Assembly (NCBI GenBank): GCA_052390415.1
Contig: JBQTGY010000054.1
Coordinates: 1-25,411, forward strand
DNA: 25,411 nt
Direction of reading: 5' to 3'
Origin: JANNWF01 sp052390415
GTDB lineage: Bacteria > Pseudomonadota > Gammaproteobacteria > Xanthomonadales > Xanthomonadaceae
Shown here: one piece after another, positions 7,521 to 15,229 of the stretch
Layout: every line of letters begins with the position of its first letter
How positions within the stretch are numbered: the first letter of the stretch is position 1
Program-made: the position numbers and the translations under genes
The notes under the pieces: generated by a model
The model's database searches: none
What the model was told of the DNA's origin: nothing
Seen by the model: the letters and a program-made list of their open reading frames with translations, nothing else

Positions 7521-8873
7521 TCACGCACTGGCCGCAAGCGCCCGCAACAGCCCACGCGCCTTGGCACGGGTTTCGGCCAATTCAAACTTGGCATCCGAGT
7601 CGATGACGATGCCTGCACCCGTGCGCATCCCGAGTTGGTCGCCGCACAGCCAGGCACTGCGAATGAGGATGTTGAGATCCAGATCGCCGTTGACACCCAG
7701 CCAGCCGAAGGCACCGGTGTAGGGGCCGCGACCCACGCCTTCGAGTTCGGCGATGATCTGCATGCAACGCACCTTCGGACATCCGGTGATGGTGCCGCCC
7801 GGGAATACGGCGCGGATCAACTGCCCCGGCGTCAGATCGGCGCGTGCGCGACCACTGACGGTGGATTCGATGTGGTGCACGTCGGCATAACTTTCGACTT
7901 CCATCAACGCATCCACGCGCACGCTGCCGGTCTCACACACGCGGCCCAGGTCATTGCGCTCAAGGTCAATCAACATGATGTGTTCGGCGCGCTCTTTCGG
8001 ATGCTCGACCAACTCGCGGATGCGCGCCGCATCGTCATCGCCCTGCGTGCGCGCACGTGTGCCGGCGATGGGTCGAGTCTCGATGCGCGCGCCGCGTCGG
8101 CTCACCAGCCGCTCAGGCGAAGAACTCAGCACGGTCCAGTCATCGGCCATCAACAAACCCGCGAACGGTGCGGGACTGGACTGCCGCAGGCGCCGGTACA
8201 GCGCCGTCGGATTCGGCGCGGTCGGGAAGTGTGCCGTCCATCCGCGCGACAGATTGACCTGGAACACATCACCTGCCGCCAGATAATCGATGACACGGGT
8301 CACTCCATCGATGAACTGCGCGTCGTCTGCTTCGATGACACGCGCGCACGCTTGCGTGAGTGAGACGCGTGAAGGGGCGGTCGTAGCCAAGGCACAAACC
8401 TCGTCCCACAATGAATCAAAGCCCGATTCGGCAACGACGAAAGCGCGTGTTTGCTGACGATCGATGATGACCGCGACGGGAGAGCGCCACGCCTGCGCGC
8501 AAGGCAAAGGTGCTGGACCTGATGGCAATCGCAGGCTGGGCTCGATTTCACCGGCCAGTTCGTATCCGAGGTACAGCGCCCAGCCACCCTTGAACGGTAT
8601 TTCGTTCGGGTCATCAACGGGGGGCGGACACGCCACACCGACAAACGCGCGGTCCAGCGCGTCGATGAAGCCACCCGCCACTGGCGTCCCGTCAAGCGCG
8701 CGTACCTCGCCTTCCGCGCTCAACCGCAAGCCACTGCCATCCGTCGCCAGCAACATGTCGAAGCGCGCCCGCGCGCCCAGCGCCGCACTCTCCAGCAACA
8801 GCGGGAACAACTTCGGCGCACGCGCTTGCATGGCCAACAGGTCCGGCAAGGTCGACAGCTCGCGAATCAGCAC
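7521..8873 (-). CDS. pabB: Aminodeoxychorismate synthase component I
   Basis: This 450-residue chorismate-binding enzyme aminates chorismate to 4-amino-4-deoxychorismate with ammonia from a glutamine amidotransferase (PabA/TrpG) not in this window. The C-terminal domain shows FQVNLSRGW, SSPERLVSRRGARIETRP, LIDLERNDLGRV, HHIESTV, FPGGTITGCPKVRCMQII and YTGAFGWLG, which mark PabB rather than TrpE. The motif at 268-272 is PIAGT; E. coli PabB has PIKGT with a nucleophilic lysine, so this is the lysine-less version. The start is GTG at 8873 because no ATG lies upstream in frame; its Shine-Dalgarno is poor. It follows fabF after 42 bp with a hairpin between them. Confidence 0.92.
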   Translation of the reverse strand: MLIRELSTLPDLLAMQARAPKLFPLLLESAALGARARFDMLLATDGSGLRLSAEGEVRALDGTPVAGGFIDALDRAFVGVACPPPVDDPNEIPFKGGWALYLGYELAGEIEPSLRLPSGPAPLPCAQAWRSPVAVIIDRQQTRAFVVAESGFDSLWDEVCALATTAPSRVSLTQACARVIEADDAQFIDGVTRVIDYLAAGDVFQVNLSRGWTAHFPTAPNPTALYRRLRQSSPAPFAGLLMADDWTVLSSSPERLVSRRGARIETRPIAGTRARTQGDDDAARIRELVEHPKERAEHIMLIDLERNDLGRVCETGSVRVDALMEVESYADVHHIESTVSGRARADLTPGQLIRAVFPGGTITGCPKVRCMQIIAELEGVGRGPYTGAFGWLGVNGDLDLNILIRSAWLCGDQLGMRTGAGIVIDSDAKFELAETRAKARGLLRALAASA

Positions 8874-8894
8874 GCGCCCGATGAATCCCGAATC

Positions 8895-8915
8895 AGTCGC
8901 AACTCGATTGCGACT
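8895..8915 (-). terminator. Hairpin between fabF and pabB
   Basis: AGTCGCAA-TCGAG-TTGCGACT is a perfect 8-bp stem with a 5-nt loop starting directly at the fabF stop codon. No T-run follows, so it may be an attenuator, an mRNA stabiliser or a processing site rather than a full terminator. Confidence 0.4.
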
Positions 8916-10154
8916 TCAGAGCTTGCGGAAAACCAAGGTGCCGTTGGTGCCACCAAAACCAAACCCGTTCGACACTGCCACCTTGATGGCTTTTTCGCGG
9001 GCCACGTTGGGCACGTAGTCGAGATCGCAACCCTCGCCCGGCGTGCCGAGATTGATGGTCGGCGGAATCACTCCTGTATGCAGGGCCAGGATCGAAAAGA
9101 TGGCCTCGATACCGCCCGCTGCACCCAGCAAATGACCGGTCATCGACTTGGTCGAACTGACCATGGTCTTGTAAGCGTGTTCACCGAGCGCGCGCTTCAT
9201 CGCCAGCGTTTCGGCAAGATCGCCGAGCGGCGTCGAGGTGCCATGCGCGTTCAAATAATCCACTTCGTCGGTATTCACACCGGCGTCCTTCAGCGCCATG
9301 GTCATGCAACGCGCAGGGCCGTCACCGTTTTCGCTCGGCGCGGTCATGTGGAAAGCATCGGAACTGGCACCGAAGCCGGCCAGCTCGCAGTAGATCCGCG
9401 CGCCGCGCGCTTTGGCAGATTCGTACTCTTCCAGCACCAGGATGCCAGCGCCGTCGCCAAGCACAAATCCATCGCGCTCGACGTCCCAAGGTCGCGAGGC
9501 TGCCAGGGGATCGTCAGTGCGCGTCTACCTCGCCTTCATCGAGCAAAAACCGCCCACCGAGGTCGGCGAGGAACCGCGCTCGGCACCGCCGGCCAACATG
9601 ATGTCGGCATCGCCGTATTGGATGAGCCGCATCGCGGTGCCGATCGAGTGATTGGCCGTCGCGCAGGCGGATACCGCCGAAAAATTGGGGCCCTTGATGC
9701 CGTTCAAGATGCTGATCTGACCGGGCAGCATGTTGATGATGGTGCTGGGAATGTAGAACGGCGAGATGCGCCGCGGGCCCCCTTCCAGATACTTGCCAGT
9801 CTGTTCTTCGATGCCGAGGATGCCGCCAATACCGGACCCAACCACGATGCCCACGCGCTCGGCGTTGCTGTCATCGATGGTCATGCCGGCATCGGCAATC
9901 GCCATCTGCGCCGCCGCCACGCCGTAATGGATGAACTCGTCCATCTTGCGCGCGTCCTTCGGCGACACCCAGTTCGTCGGATCAAAGTCCTTCACCTGCC
10001 CCGCGATGCGTGTAGCGAATGCACTGGCATCAAACAGCGTGATCGGGCCAATACCCGAGCGACCGTTACTTATCGAATCCCACGCCGTGGTCAGCGTATT
10101 GCCGACCGGCGAGACGATACCAAGCCCGGTGACGACGACACGACGCTTGCTCAT
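8916..10154 (-). pseudogene. fabF: 3-oxoacyl-ACP synthase II (FabF) interrupted by an in-frame TAG
   Basis: FabF condenses malonyl-ACP with acyl-ACP in fatty acid elongation. The reading frame from ATG 10154 to TGA 8916 is 412 codons, the family length (E. coli 413), but codon 210 (9527-9525) is TAG. Upstream are MSKRRVVVTGLGIVSPVGN and the nucleophile Cys164 (SACATANHS). Downstream in the same frame are TRTDDPLAASRPW, His304 (NAHGTSTP), Lys336 and His341 (KSMTGHLLGAAGG) and GFGFGGTNGTLVF. E. coli reads RALSTRNDNP where this gene reads KAR-stop-TRTDDP, so a serine-type codon is replaced by the stop and its left neighbour also differs. The 209-residue product would lack both histidines. The next possible start is GTG at 9464, without a good ribosome site. 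Several other genes here end in TAG, which argues against recoding. A recent nonsense mutation or a sequence error are the alternatives. The remaining residues look fully conserved. Confidence 0.88.
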
Positions 10155-10564
10155 GGGGATGTACTCACTGAAAGCGGGCTGCTTGAAGACGGGCTCATTG
10201 CGCAGATTCCTCACCGGGGTCTGTGGACAAATTTTGGGCGCAGACGCGCACCCTCTGGGTGCAAACTCGACGCACTTGCCAAGCGACAGCTACGCCATCG
10301 CGAGCCGCGCATTGTAGCGTGGAGGTTGCGGCTTACGGACCCATCACCCAGCCCGCCCGGTCGCAGCGGCAGCCAAATCACGCGCCGCCCGAACTCCAGG
10401 ATCCTGTTGCTTTCCCCAAATGACGCTGGCGTCGGCTGAGCCGACGACGGCGCAAGCACCACCGATGATGAATGCGAAATTCGGCGCTGCTCGATATTGA
10501 TAGTTTGTTGCGTGAAGCCTAAAGAGGCCGAAGCGTAAACACGATCATATTTGGCGCATCTCCT
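10155..10564. other. Intergenic region upstream of fabF
   Basis: 410 bp without a supportable gene. It should contain the fabF promoter, because fabF is cut off from acpP. A TACAAT that could be a -10 lies on the minus strand at 10311-10316, but no convincing -35 is seen and the fabF Shine-Dalgarno is weak. Two small palindromes are present: GCACCC-TCT-GGGTGC (10248-10262) and CGTCGGCT-G-AGCCGACG (10430-10446). Either could be an operator or a weak terminator for the gene ending at 10565. Confidence 0.5.
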
Positions 10565-11554
10565 TCAGCGAGCACCGCAAGCCGCATCCAGTCCTGCCAG
10601 CCCATCTTCAGGTGGAGGCAAGGGTGCCGGACCGTTCCACCAGCGCTGAGCCTCCCGTTCAACTTCGGATTCCAGTCGCTCGCGTTGGTCGGGGGCCATG
10701 CGATCCAGCACCCGCTGCAGCAACATCGTCACCGTTGAACCGAGCATGGCCGGTCCAAACACCTGCTCGGCCAACAGTGCGTAACCAGCAAAGCGGTAGG
10801 GATCGGGTAGCCGCGGCAACACTTCGCTGGCTGATTCCAGCAGGATGGCCTCGGGCGCACTGACCAAAATCAACCCCTCCAGCGCCAAGCCATCGCGCTG
10901 GCGATAGCCTTCGTCGAGGAATTCCAAGGCATGCTCGGCGTAGAACTGGGTAGCCATGCCGGCCGACCAGGAATCGAACGGCAGCGGCGAAACCGCCGTG
11001 CGCGGCAGCCGCGGCAGACTGCCATCCGGCTGCAACAGCGCGGCCACCACCCGCTGTCGCACCGTGCCGCGCAATGCCAGCTGTTGGAAACGCTCGACGG
11101 CATCATTCTCGGGAACCGGCGAGATGCCTTCGCAGTGCAGCGCCACCTCGTCGCCTCGCTCGCGTGCATCAGCGATGGAACTGATCAAACCGCCCACCTC
11201 CATCGCACCTCGGCGATCCCAGGTTGGCTGGTCGAGCAAATCTTCCAGGCCCAGACTCATCAGATGGCGCAGCCCAAGCGCGCGACAATGGTTCAACTCC
11301 AATGCCAGCCGGCAGGCAGCCTCTGGCTGTCCTTCAGCGCTCAGCGTACGCAGCATTTGCAGACGCTCGCCCAGCGGTCCAACCTGCAACGGCAACGACG
11401 GGATACCTGACGTGTCGCGACGAGGCAATGCGACCGCGGCCATTGGCGGTAATTCAGTTTGCAACAGCGGCGCAGTTCTCCAATCCCCTGGTGCGGCCAT
11501 CAGCATCGCCATCACAACCAACAGGGTGGCAACGCGGGAGCCTCTGCCTCGCAT
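10565..11554 (-). CDS. Exported protein of unknown function
   Basis: This 329-residue protein is not recognised. The N-terminus (MRGRGSRVATLLVVMAMLMAAPGDW) reads as a signal peptide or N-terminal anchor. The rest is largely alpha-helical by composition, with LSAEGQPEAACRLALELNHCRALGLRHL, which resembles the short helical-repeat openings of hypothetical exported proteins in Lysobacterales (typically GDAxAACRLAxEL). Cysteines are few (residues near 80, 90 and 140, plus one near the C-terminus). ATG at 11554 has a strong Shine-Dalgarno (AAGGAGAG, about 5 nt spacing), which supports a real gene. It is divergent from the hydrolase at 11758 and transcribed towards fabF, 410 bp away. No function is assigned. 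Confidence 0.75.
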   Translation of the reverse strand: MRGRGSRVATLLVVMAMLMAAPGDWRTAPLLQTELPPMAAVALPRRDTSGIPSLPLQVGPLGERLQMLRTLSAEGQPEAACRLALELNHCRALGLRHLMSLGLEDLLDQPTWDRRGAMEVGGLISSIADARERGDEVALHCEGISPVPENDAVERFQQLALRGTVRQRVVAALLQPDGSLPRLPRTAVSPLPFDSWSAGMATQFYAEHALEFLDEGYRQRDGLALEGLILVSAPEAILLESASEVLPRLPDPYRFAGYALLAEQVFGPAMLGSTVTMLLQRVLDRMAPDQRERLESEVEREAQRWWNGPAPLPPPEDGLAGLDAACGAR

Positions 11555-11757
11555 CGATGCTCTCCTTCACATCCAGGCTGCGACCGACTGCGCGGCAGCC
11601 ATCGCGCCCGCACTATCCTATGCCCCGCCCCGCACTAGGTCGGCGATGAGCAAACGTGCACTGTTCCGTTCGAACAGGCGCCCGCTACCCGCCGAGCAGT
11701 GAATCTGCAAAATTGGTAAACACTACCGCTCAACTCCGCCTGCCGGCTTTTCCGCCC

Positions 11758-12615
11758 ATGGATCATCGCCAGTTCTCGATAGTGTGCGACACCGGACGAG
11801 TCGCCATTCATTGCCATGAGTGGCGACCTTCGCAGGCTCCCTCCATGAATGTCATCGCTGTCCACGGGCTCGGTGATCATGGAGGGGCGCTGCCTTACCG
11901 GCGACTGGCGGAAGCGTTGCTAACCAGCGGTCACCGAGTCATTTCCTACGATCAACGCGAACACGGAATCGCTGACGGTAGTTCGACGGAGCGGGCGCGA
12001 CTGCCCGGGCTGGTCGAGGACCTTGGTGCGGTGGCCTGTCATCTGCGCCGGGAAAATCCGCAGACGCCGCTGGTCGCGGTCGGACTGAGCATGGGCGCCG
12101 TCGTCACCCTGATGGCTTGCCATGCAAATTCCACACTTCTGAATGGGGCGGTCGCCGCCTCTGCTCCGCTCGGCCCGGTGTCGGCCGGACGCATGTCGGT
12201 TCTTGCCGCAAAGAGCCTGGGGCGCCTGCTACCGGGGCTGACGCTGAAAACGGGCATCAATCTGTCCCTCGTCACCGACAACAGCGATGACTTGGCCGCG
12301 TACGTAGGCGATCCCCAGTTCCGAACCCGCGTCCGACTGGGCCTCGCATCCGATCTGCTCCAAGCCACCGAGCAGTTGCTATCCATTGCCCGCGGACTGC
12401 CACTGCCGACCCTGTTTCTGCACGGCAAACTTGATGCCATCGCACCTTGGAGTGACGAGGTTGTCGCTGATCTGCAGGGCGGCGAGCGCGTCGTCAAAGT
12501 CTTCGAGCATGGCTATCACAACCTGTTCCTGGACAACGCTCGGTGCGAGGTCTTCAACGCAATCACCCAGTGGACGAAAGCGCTATGCGGTCGGATCGCG
12601 AAAAGTCCGGGCTAG
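11758..12615 (+). CDS. Alpha/beta hydrolase, lysophospholipase / monoacylglycerol lipase type
   Basis: This 285-residue serine hydrolase belongs to the Hydrolase_4 (S33-like) group. It shows the oxyanion motif VHGLGDHGG (35-43), the nucleophile Ser111 in VGLSMGAVV, Asp226 in LHGKLDAIAP and His254 in EHGYHNLFLD, a complete triad with the HGY/H-N pattern of monoacylglycerol lipases. No signal peptide is seen, so it is probably cytoplasmic. The start is uncertain: ATG 11758 gives the family N-terminus but has no Shine-Dalgarno, and the frame is open back to a GTG at 11656. The stop codon TAG (12613-12615) lies inside the left end of a MITE-like element. Removing that element would place the stop 26 bp before the desaturase gene, so the two probably formed an operon on lipid substrates. 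The substrate is not known. Confidence 0.85.
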   Translation: MDHRQFSIVCDTGRVAIHCHEWRPSQAPSMNVIAVHGLGDHGGALPYRRLAEALLTSGHRVISYDQREHGIADGSSTERARLPGLVEDLGAVACHLRRENPQTPLVAVGLSMGAVVTLMACHANSTLLNGAVAASAPLGPVSAGRMSVLAAKSLGRLLPGLTLKTGINLSLVTDNSDDLAAYVGDPQFRTRVRLGLASDLLQATEQLLSIARGLPLPTLFLHGKLDAIAPWSDEVVADLQGGERVVKVFEHGYHNLFLDNARCEVFNAITQWTKALCGRIAKSPG

Positions 12616-12812
12616 TGTGGTGCTTCGTAATCAGAGGACATTATCCACGAGTGGATTTTCGTGGCTGGCAAGGCGCGACGACGAGGCATAGCAGCGCAAG
12701 GGCGAGGAGGACCGAGCGTAGCGACGGCGTAGCCGCGCAGCGGCCGAGAAACGCCGCCAGGCGCGAAAAGACACCGTGGATAAGTTCGATTGATTACGAA
12801 GCACCACACTAG
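12612..12812. mobile_element. MITE-like element with 22-bp perfect terminal inverted repeats
   Basis: The 201-bp element begins CTAGTGTGGTGCTTCGTAAT and ends with the exact complement, giving 22 identical terminal bases. After a 7-bp mismatch the arms match again at TTATCCACG and then loosely at TTTTCG...CTGGC, so each arm is about 57 bp. The ends carry TA or CTAG on both sides, which may be the target duplication. There is no transposase gene, so it would be moved in trans. Frames across it give peptides (e.g. VWCFVI) seen as spurious proteins in related genomes. It lies in the stop codon of the hydrolase and 26 bp before the desaturase gene. Confidence 0.8.
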
Positions 12813-12838
12813 ACTGAGGAGTACCGCACGAGACAACT

Positions 12839-13963
12839 ATGCCCCGCCCGATGACACTAGACCGCTGGCTTGCTGGTTGCAGCCTGACCCTGGGTGCACT
12901 CGCCGTGCTCGGCGTGCTCTGCTTCCATTTTCCCCAACTGCTGACTAGCCAGCAATTTCGCGCGGTCTACACCGAAGGCTTCGCCCGTCATCTGTTGGCA
13001 ATCGGGCTGGTGCTTGCGTTCGTGACCGGCACGGCGGCCGTGCTGCGCGGCGGCGCGCGACGGAACGCGCTGGCGGGAGTAGGTCTTGCCACATTGGCGT
13101 TGTTTGCCGGCGGCAGCGGCGTGAAATTCGGCGCCATCGAGCCCACGCCTTGGTCGTTGGGGCTCGACTGGTTTGTGTTGTCGTTGTTCTTTTCAGCGCT
13201 GGTCTTCGTGCCGATCGAGCGCCTGCTCGGCCAACGTGCACAGTCGCCGTTGCGTCCGGAGTGGCGCACCGATCTTGCTTACTTCTTCGTCGGTCACGTC
13301 GGCATCCAGTTCCTGCTGATCGCCATCACCGCATCGAGTCAGGCGATGGCTGCGCTAGCGGCCTGGCCACCACTGCAAGCAAGCGTAGGCGAACTGCCGC
13401 TGGTGATCGCCTTCCCGCTCGCAGTGATCGTGGCCGATTTGGCCCAAGTCCTGCTGCACCGCGCGTATCACCGCGTGCCGCTGTTGTGGAGATTCCATGC
13501 GGTGCACCATTCGGTGCGCCATCTGGACTGGTTGGCAGGTTCGCGCATGCACCTGTTGGAAATCTTGCTGACCCGCAGCCTGGTCCTGTTGCCGCTGCTG
13601 GCGCTCGGCTTTCCACAGGCAGCAATCAATGCCTACGTGATTCTGGTCGGGCTGCAAGCGGTGCTGGCGCACGCCAACCTCGGCATCCGCTTTGGTTGGC
13701 TGGAGAATTTCATCGTGCTGCCGCGCTACCACCACTGGCATCACGCGCGCGACCCCAATTATGTCGACGTCAATTACGCCATCCACCTGCCGATCATCGA
13801 CCGCCTGCTGGGAACCCAGAAGCTGCCTGCGGATGGCTCATGGCCCACCGAGTTCGGCCTGCTCGACACCGACGAGGTGCCGGCCGGCATCTGGCGCCAG
13901 CACCTGCATCCTTTTCGCACGCCTGATCGCGGCGATCCCCCTCCGTCGCTGCGCCGACGCTGA
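12839..13963 (+). CDS. Membrane fatty acid hydroxylase / sterol desaturase family protein
   Basis: This 374-residue integral membrane protein belongs to the di-iron FA hydroxylase superfamily. The histidine clusters HRAYH (207-211), HAVHH (220-224) and HHWHH (298-302) are intact, so an active di-iron centre is expected. Hydrophobic helices lie at about 12-30, 50-68, 78-92, 108-126, 146-170, 186-205 and 243-275; the first 130 residues add extra helices not present in minimal family members. Substrates in the family range from sterols to fatty acids, carotenoids and alkylglycerols and cannot be told here. ATG 12839 lies 17 nt after a GAGGAG, which is too far for good initiation; ATG 12851 is an alternative. 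The lipase-like gene upstream suggests lipid modification. A MITE occupies the former intergenic space. Confidence 0.85.
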   Translation: MPRPMTLDRWLAGCSLTLGALAVLGVLCFHFPQLLTSQQFRAVYTEGFARHLLAIGLVLAFVTGTAAVLRGGARRNALAGVGLATLALFAGGSGVKFGAIEPTPWSLGLDWFVLSLFFSALVFVPIERLLGQRAQSPLRPEWRTDLAYFFVGHVGIQFLLIAITASSQAMAALAAWPPLQASVGELPLVIAFPLAVIVADLAQVLLHRAYHRVPLLWRFHAVHHSVRHLDWLAGSRMHLLEILLTRSLVLLPLLALGFPQAAINAYVILVGLQAVLAHANLGIRFGWLENFIVLPRYHHWHHARDPNYVDVNYAIHLPIIDRLLGTQKLPADGSWPTEFGLLDTDEVPAGIWRQHLHPFRTPDRGDPPPSLRRR

Positions 13964-14329
13964 TCTCCGCTGCGCTCGCGGAGCGGAGGCTGTTTCGGGA
14001 CCGTCGCCACTGGCGAGGAATCCGGATGATCGGGAACGCAAAGTCTTTACTGTCTGCGAAAACGTGTGCGTGGGATGCACCCCTGACCACCACTCAAGAG
14101 AATGACCCATGGCAGCCGTCGATCTCGACGATTTGGCCTGTCCGATCTGACTGGCGATGCAATTTCCGCCAGAATGCTCGGGCAAGGTTGGCAATCGGCA
14201 TTCAACGCGACGAGGGCGTTGATGAGCAGCTTTGATGTAGGTCGCCTAGGTGGCCGGTACACCTTGGTCAACGAGTTCACGCGGGCATGCCCTCACGCGT
14301 CGCTTTTACCCAACCAGAAGGAAACTGGG
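13964..14329. other. Intergenic region between the desaturase and phosphatase genes
   Basis: 366 bp with no gene that can be supported. The phosphatase frame is open upstream to 14102, but the extra 76 residues do not look like protein and the good Shine-Dalgarno lies at the downstream ATG. Apart from the hairpin at 13965-13988 nothing recognisable was found. A promoter for the phosphatase gene must lie here but was not identified. Confidence 0.5.
13965..13988 (+). terminator. Possible terminator after the desaturase gene
   Basis: CTCCGCT...AGCGGAG is a 7-bp stem with a 10-nt loop starting 2 bp after the stop; the following GCTGTTTC is only weakly T-rich. Confidence 0.35.
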
Positions 14330-15067
14330 ATGGCCACCATCACGCTGCGTCACGCCGTCGTCAGTCATTCCGGTGTGCGTCGCAAGAACAACGAAGATGC
14401 ATTGCTTGCGCTGCCCGATCGAGGTGTGTGGATGGTCGCCGACGGCATGGGCGGTCATGACTCTGGCGAGGTGGCAAGCCGCATTGCTTGTGAAACGGTG
14501 CAGTCGACGTTGGAGAACGGCGGCAGTCTTGTATTCGCCTTGGAGTCGGCGCATCAGGCGATCCAGCGCCGGGCGACACAATCGCCTGCGTCACTATCGA
14601 TGGGCTCTACCGCCGTGTTGCTCCGAATGGAAGGCGCCGACTTCGAGATCGCGTGGGTTGGGGACAGCCGCGCCTACCTTCACGACCACGCCGTGCATCC
14701 ATTGACCCGTGATCATTCCTTTGTCGAAATGCTGCGAGCTGAAGGGGTGATCAACGCCGAGCAGGCGCGGAAACATCCGCAACGCAGCGTTATCACTCAA
14801 GCACTTGGAGTCGATTCTAATCGGCCACTGAAGGTCGGCACGGCGCAGGGAAAACTGCCACCCGACACCAGGCTCGTCCTGTGCTCGGACGGGTTGACTG
14901 AAGTCCTCTCGGATATCGAGATCGGCAAACTTCTCGACGCTCATCCAGGCGATCTTGAAGGCGCCGGTAAAGCCTTGCTCCACGCTACCCTGGCAGGTGG
15001 CGGGCCGGACAACGTGACGTTCGTGCTGATTGAGCATGTCAAAAACGACGCGCCACAGCGACGGTAG
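14330..15067 (+). CDS. PP2C-type serine/threonine protein phosphatase
   Basis: This 245-residue soluble, metal-dependent phosphatase belongs to the Stp1/PrpC group. It has VRRKNNEDALLA (Glu22, Asp23), the metal aspartate Asp38 in VADGMGGHDSG, GSTAVLL, WVGDSRAYL, LTRDHS, ITQALG, CSDGLTEVL (Asp187) and GGPDNVTFVLI (Asp227), so all metal ligands are intact. The length is that of a stand-alone catalytic domain. ATG 14330 was chosen for its AAGGAAA Shine-Dalgarno and because the family similarity begins at this point. No partner kinase, FHA protein or type VI secretion gene is near, so its substrate is unknown. It converges on acpP with a shared terminator between them. Confidence 0.9.
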   Translation: MATITLRHAVVSHSGVRRKNNEDALLALPDRGVWMVADGMGGHDSGEVASRIACETVQSTLENGGSLVFALESAHQAIQRRATQSPASLSMGSTAVLLRMEGADFEIAWVGDSRAYLHDHAVHPLTRDHSFVEMLRAEGVINAEQARKHPQRSVITQALGVDSNRPLKVGTAQGKLPPDTRLVLCSDGLTEVLSDIEIGKLLDAHPGDLEGAGKALLHATLAGGGPDNVTFVLIEHVKNDAPQRR

Positions 15068-15176
15068 GTAAAGCGTGGCCGCGATGCGGTGATCGCGCCT
15101 CCGCGCGCAATTGCATCGATGCCCCGATCAACTGGGTCGCGCAGACCGCTGCATCGTCTTTGGGTTCTCCAAAACA

Positions 15177-15204
15177 GACGAGGCCGCTAAGCAGCGGCCT
15201 CGTC
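15177..15204 (-). terminator. Strong bidirectional terminator between acpP and the phosphatase gene
   Basis: GACGAGGCCGCT-(4 nt)-AGCGGCCTCGTC is a perfect 12-bp GC-rich stem. Read leftward (after acpP) it is followed by TGTTTTGG; read rightward the tail is weaker. It lies 25 bp past the acpP stop, so acpP transcription most probably ends here and does not reach fabF. Confidence 0.85.
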
Positions 15205-15229
15205 CTGACGCGATGTCGAGTGCTGGCGA

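Noticed and set aside
9464..9525. Frameshift as the cause of the split fabF
   Set aside because: Both parts are in the same reading frame: 20 sense codons with FabF sequence lie between the TAG and the GTG at 9464. Only a nonsense codon separates them.
9525..9527. TAG reassigned to an amino acid in this organism
   Set aside because: The fad gene, pilZ, the hydrolase, the phosphatase and the 19673 gene all end in TAG at the expected length, and no other gene has an internal TAG.
8826..10439. 537-codon open frame antisense to fabF
   Set aside because: It mirrors the codon pattern of fabF in GC-rich DNA, has histidine/arginine-rich low-complexity composition and no family match.
11758..12615. 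MITE truncating the hydrolase
   Set aside because: The target site itself contained the TAG; removal of the element gives the same stop codon, so the protein is not shortened.
12543..12836. Small proteins read across the MITE on both strands
   Set aside because: They consist of the terminal and internal repeats, appear in both orientations and have no independent support. They are translation artefacts of the element.
14102..14329. N-terminal extension of the PP2C phosphatase
   Set aside because: The upstream 76 codons lack protein-like composition, while ATG 14330 has a good ribosome site and coincides with the start of family similarity.
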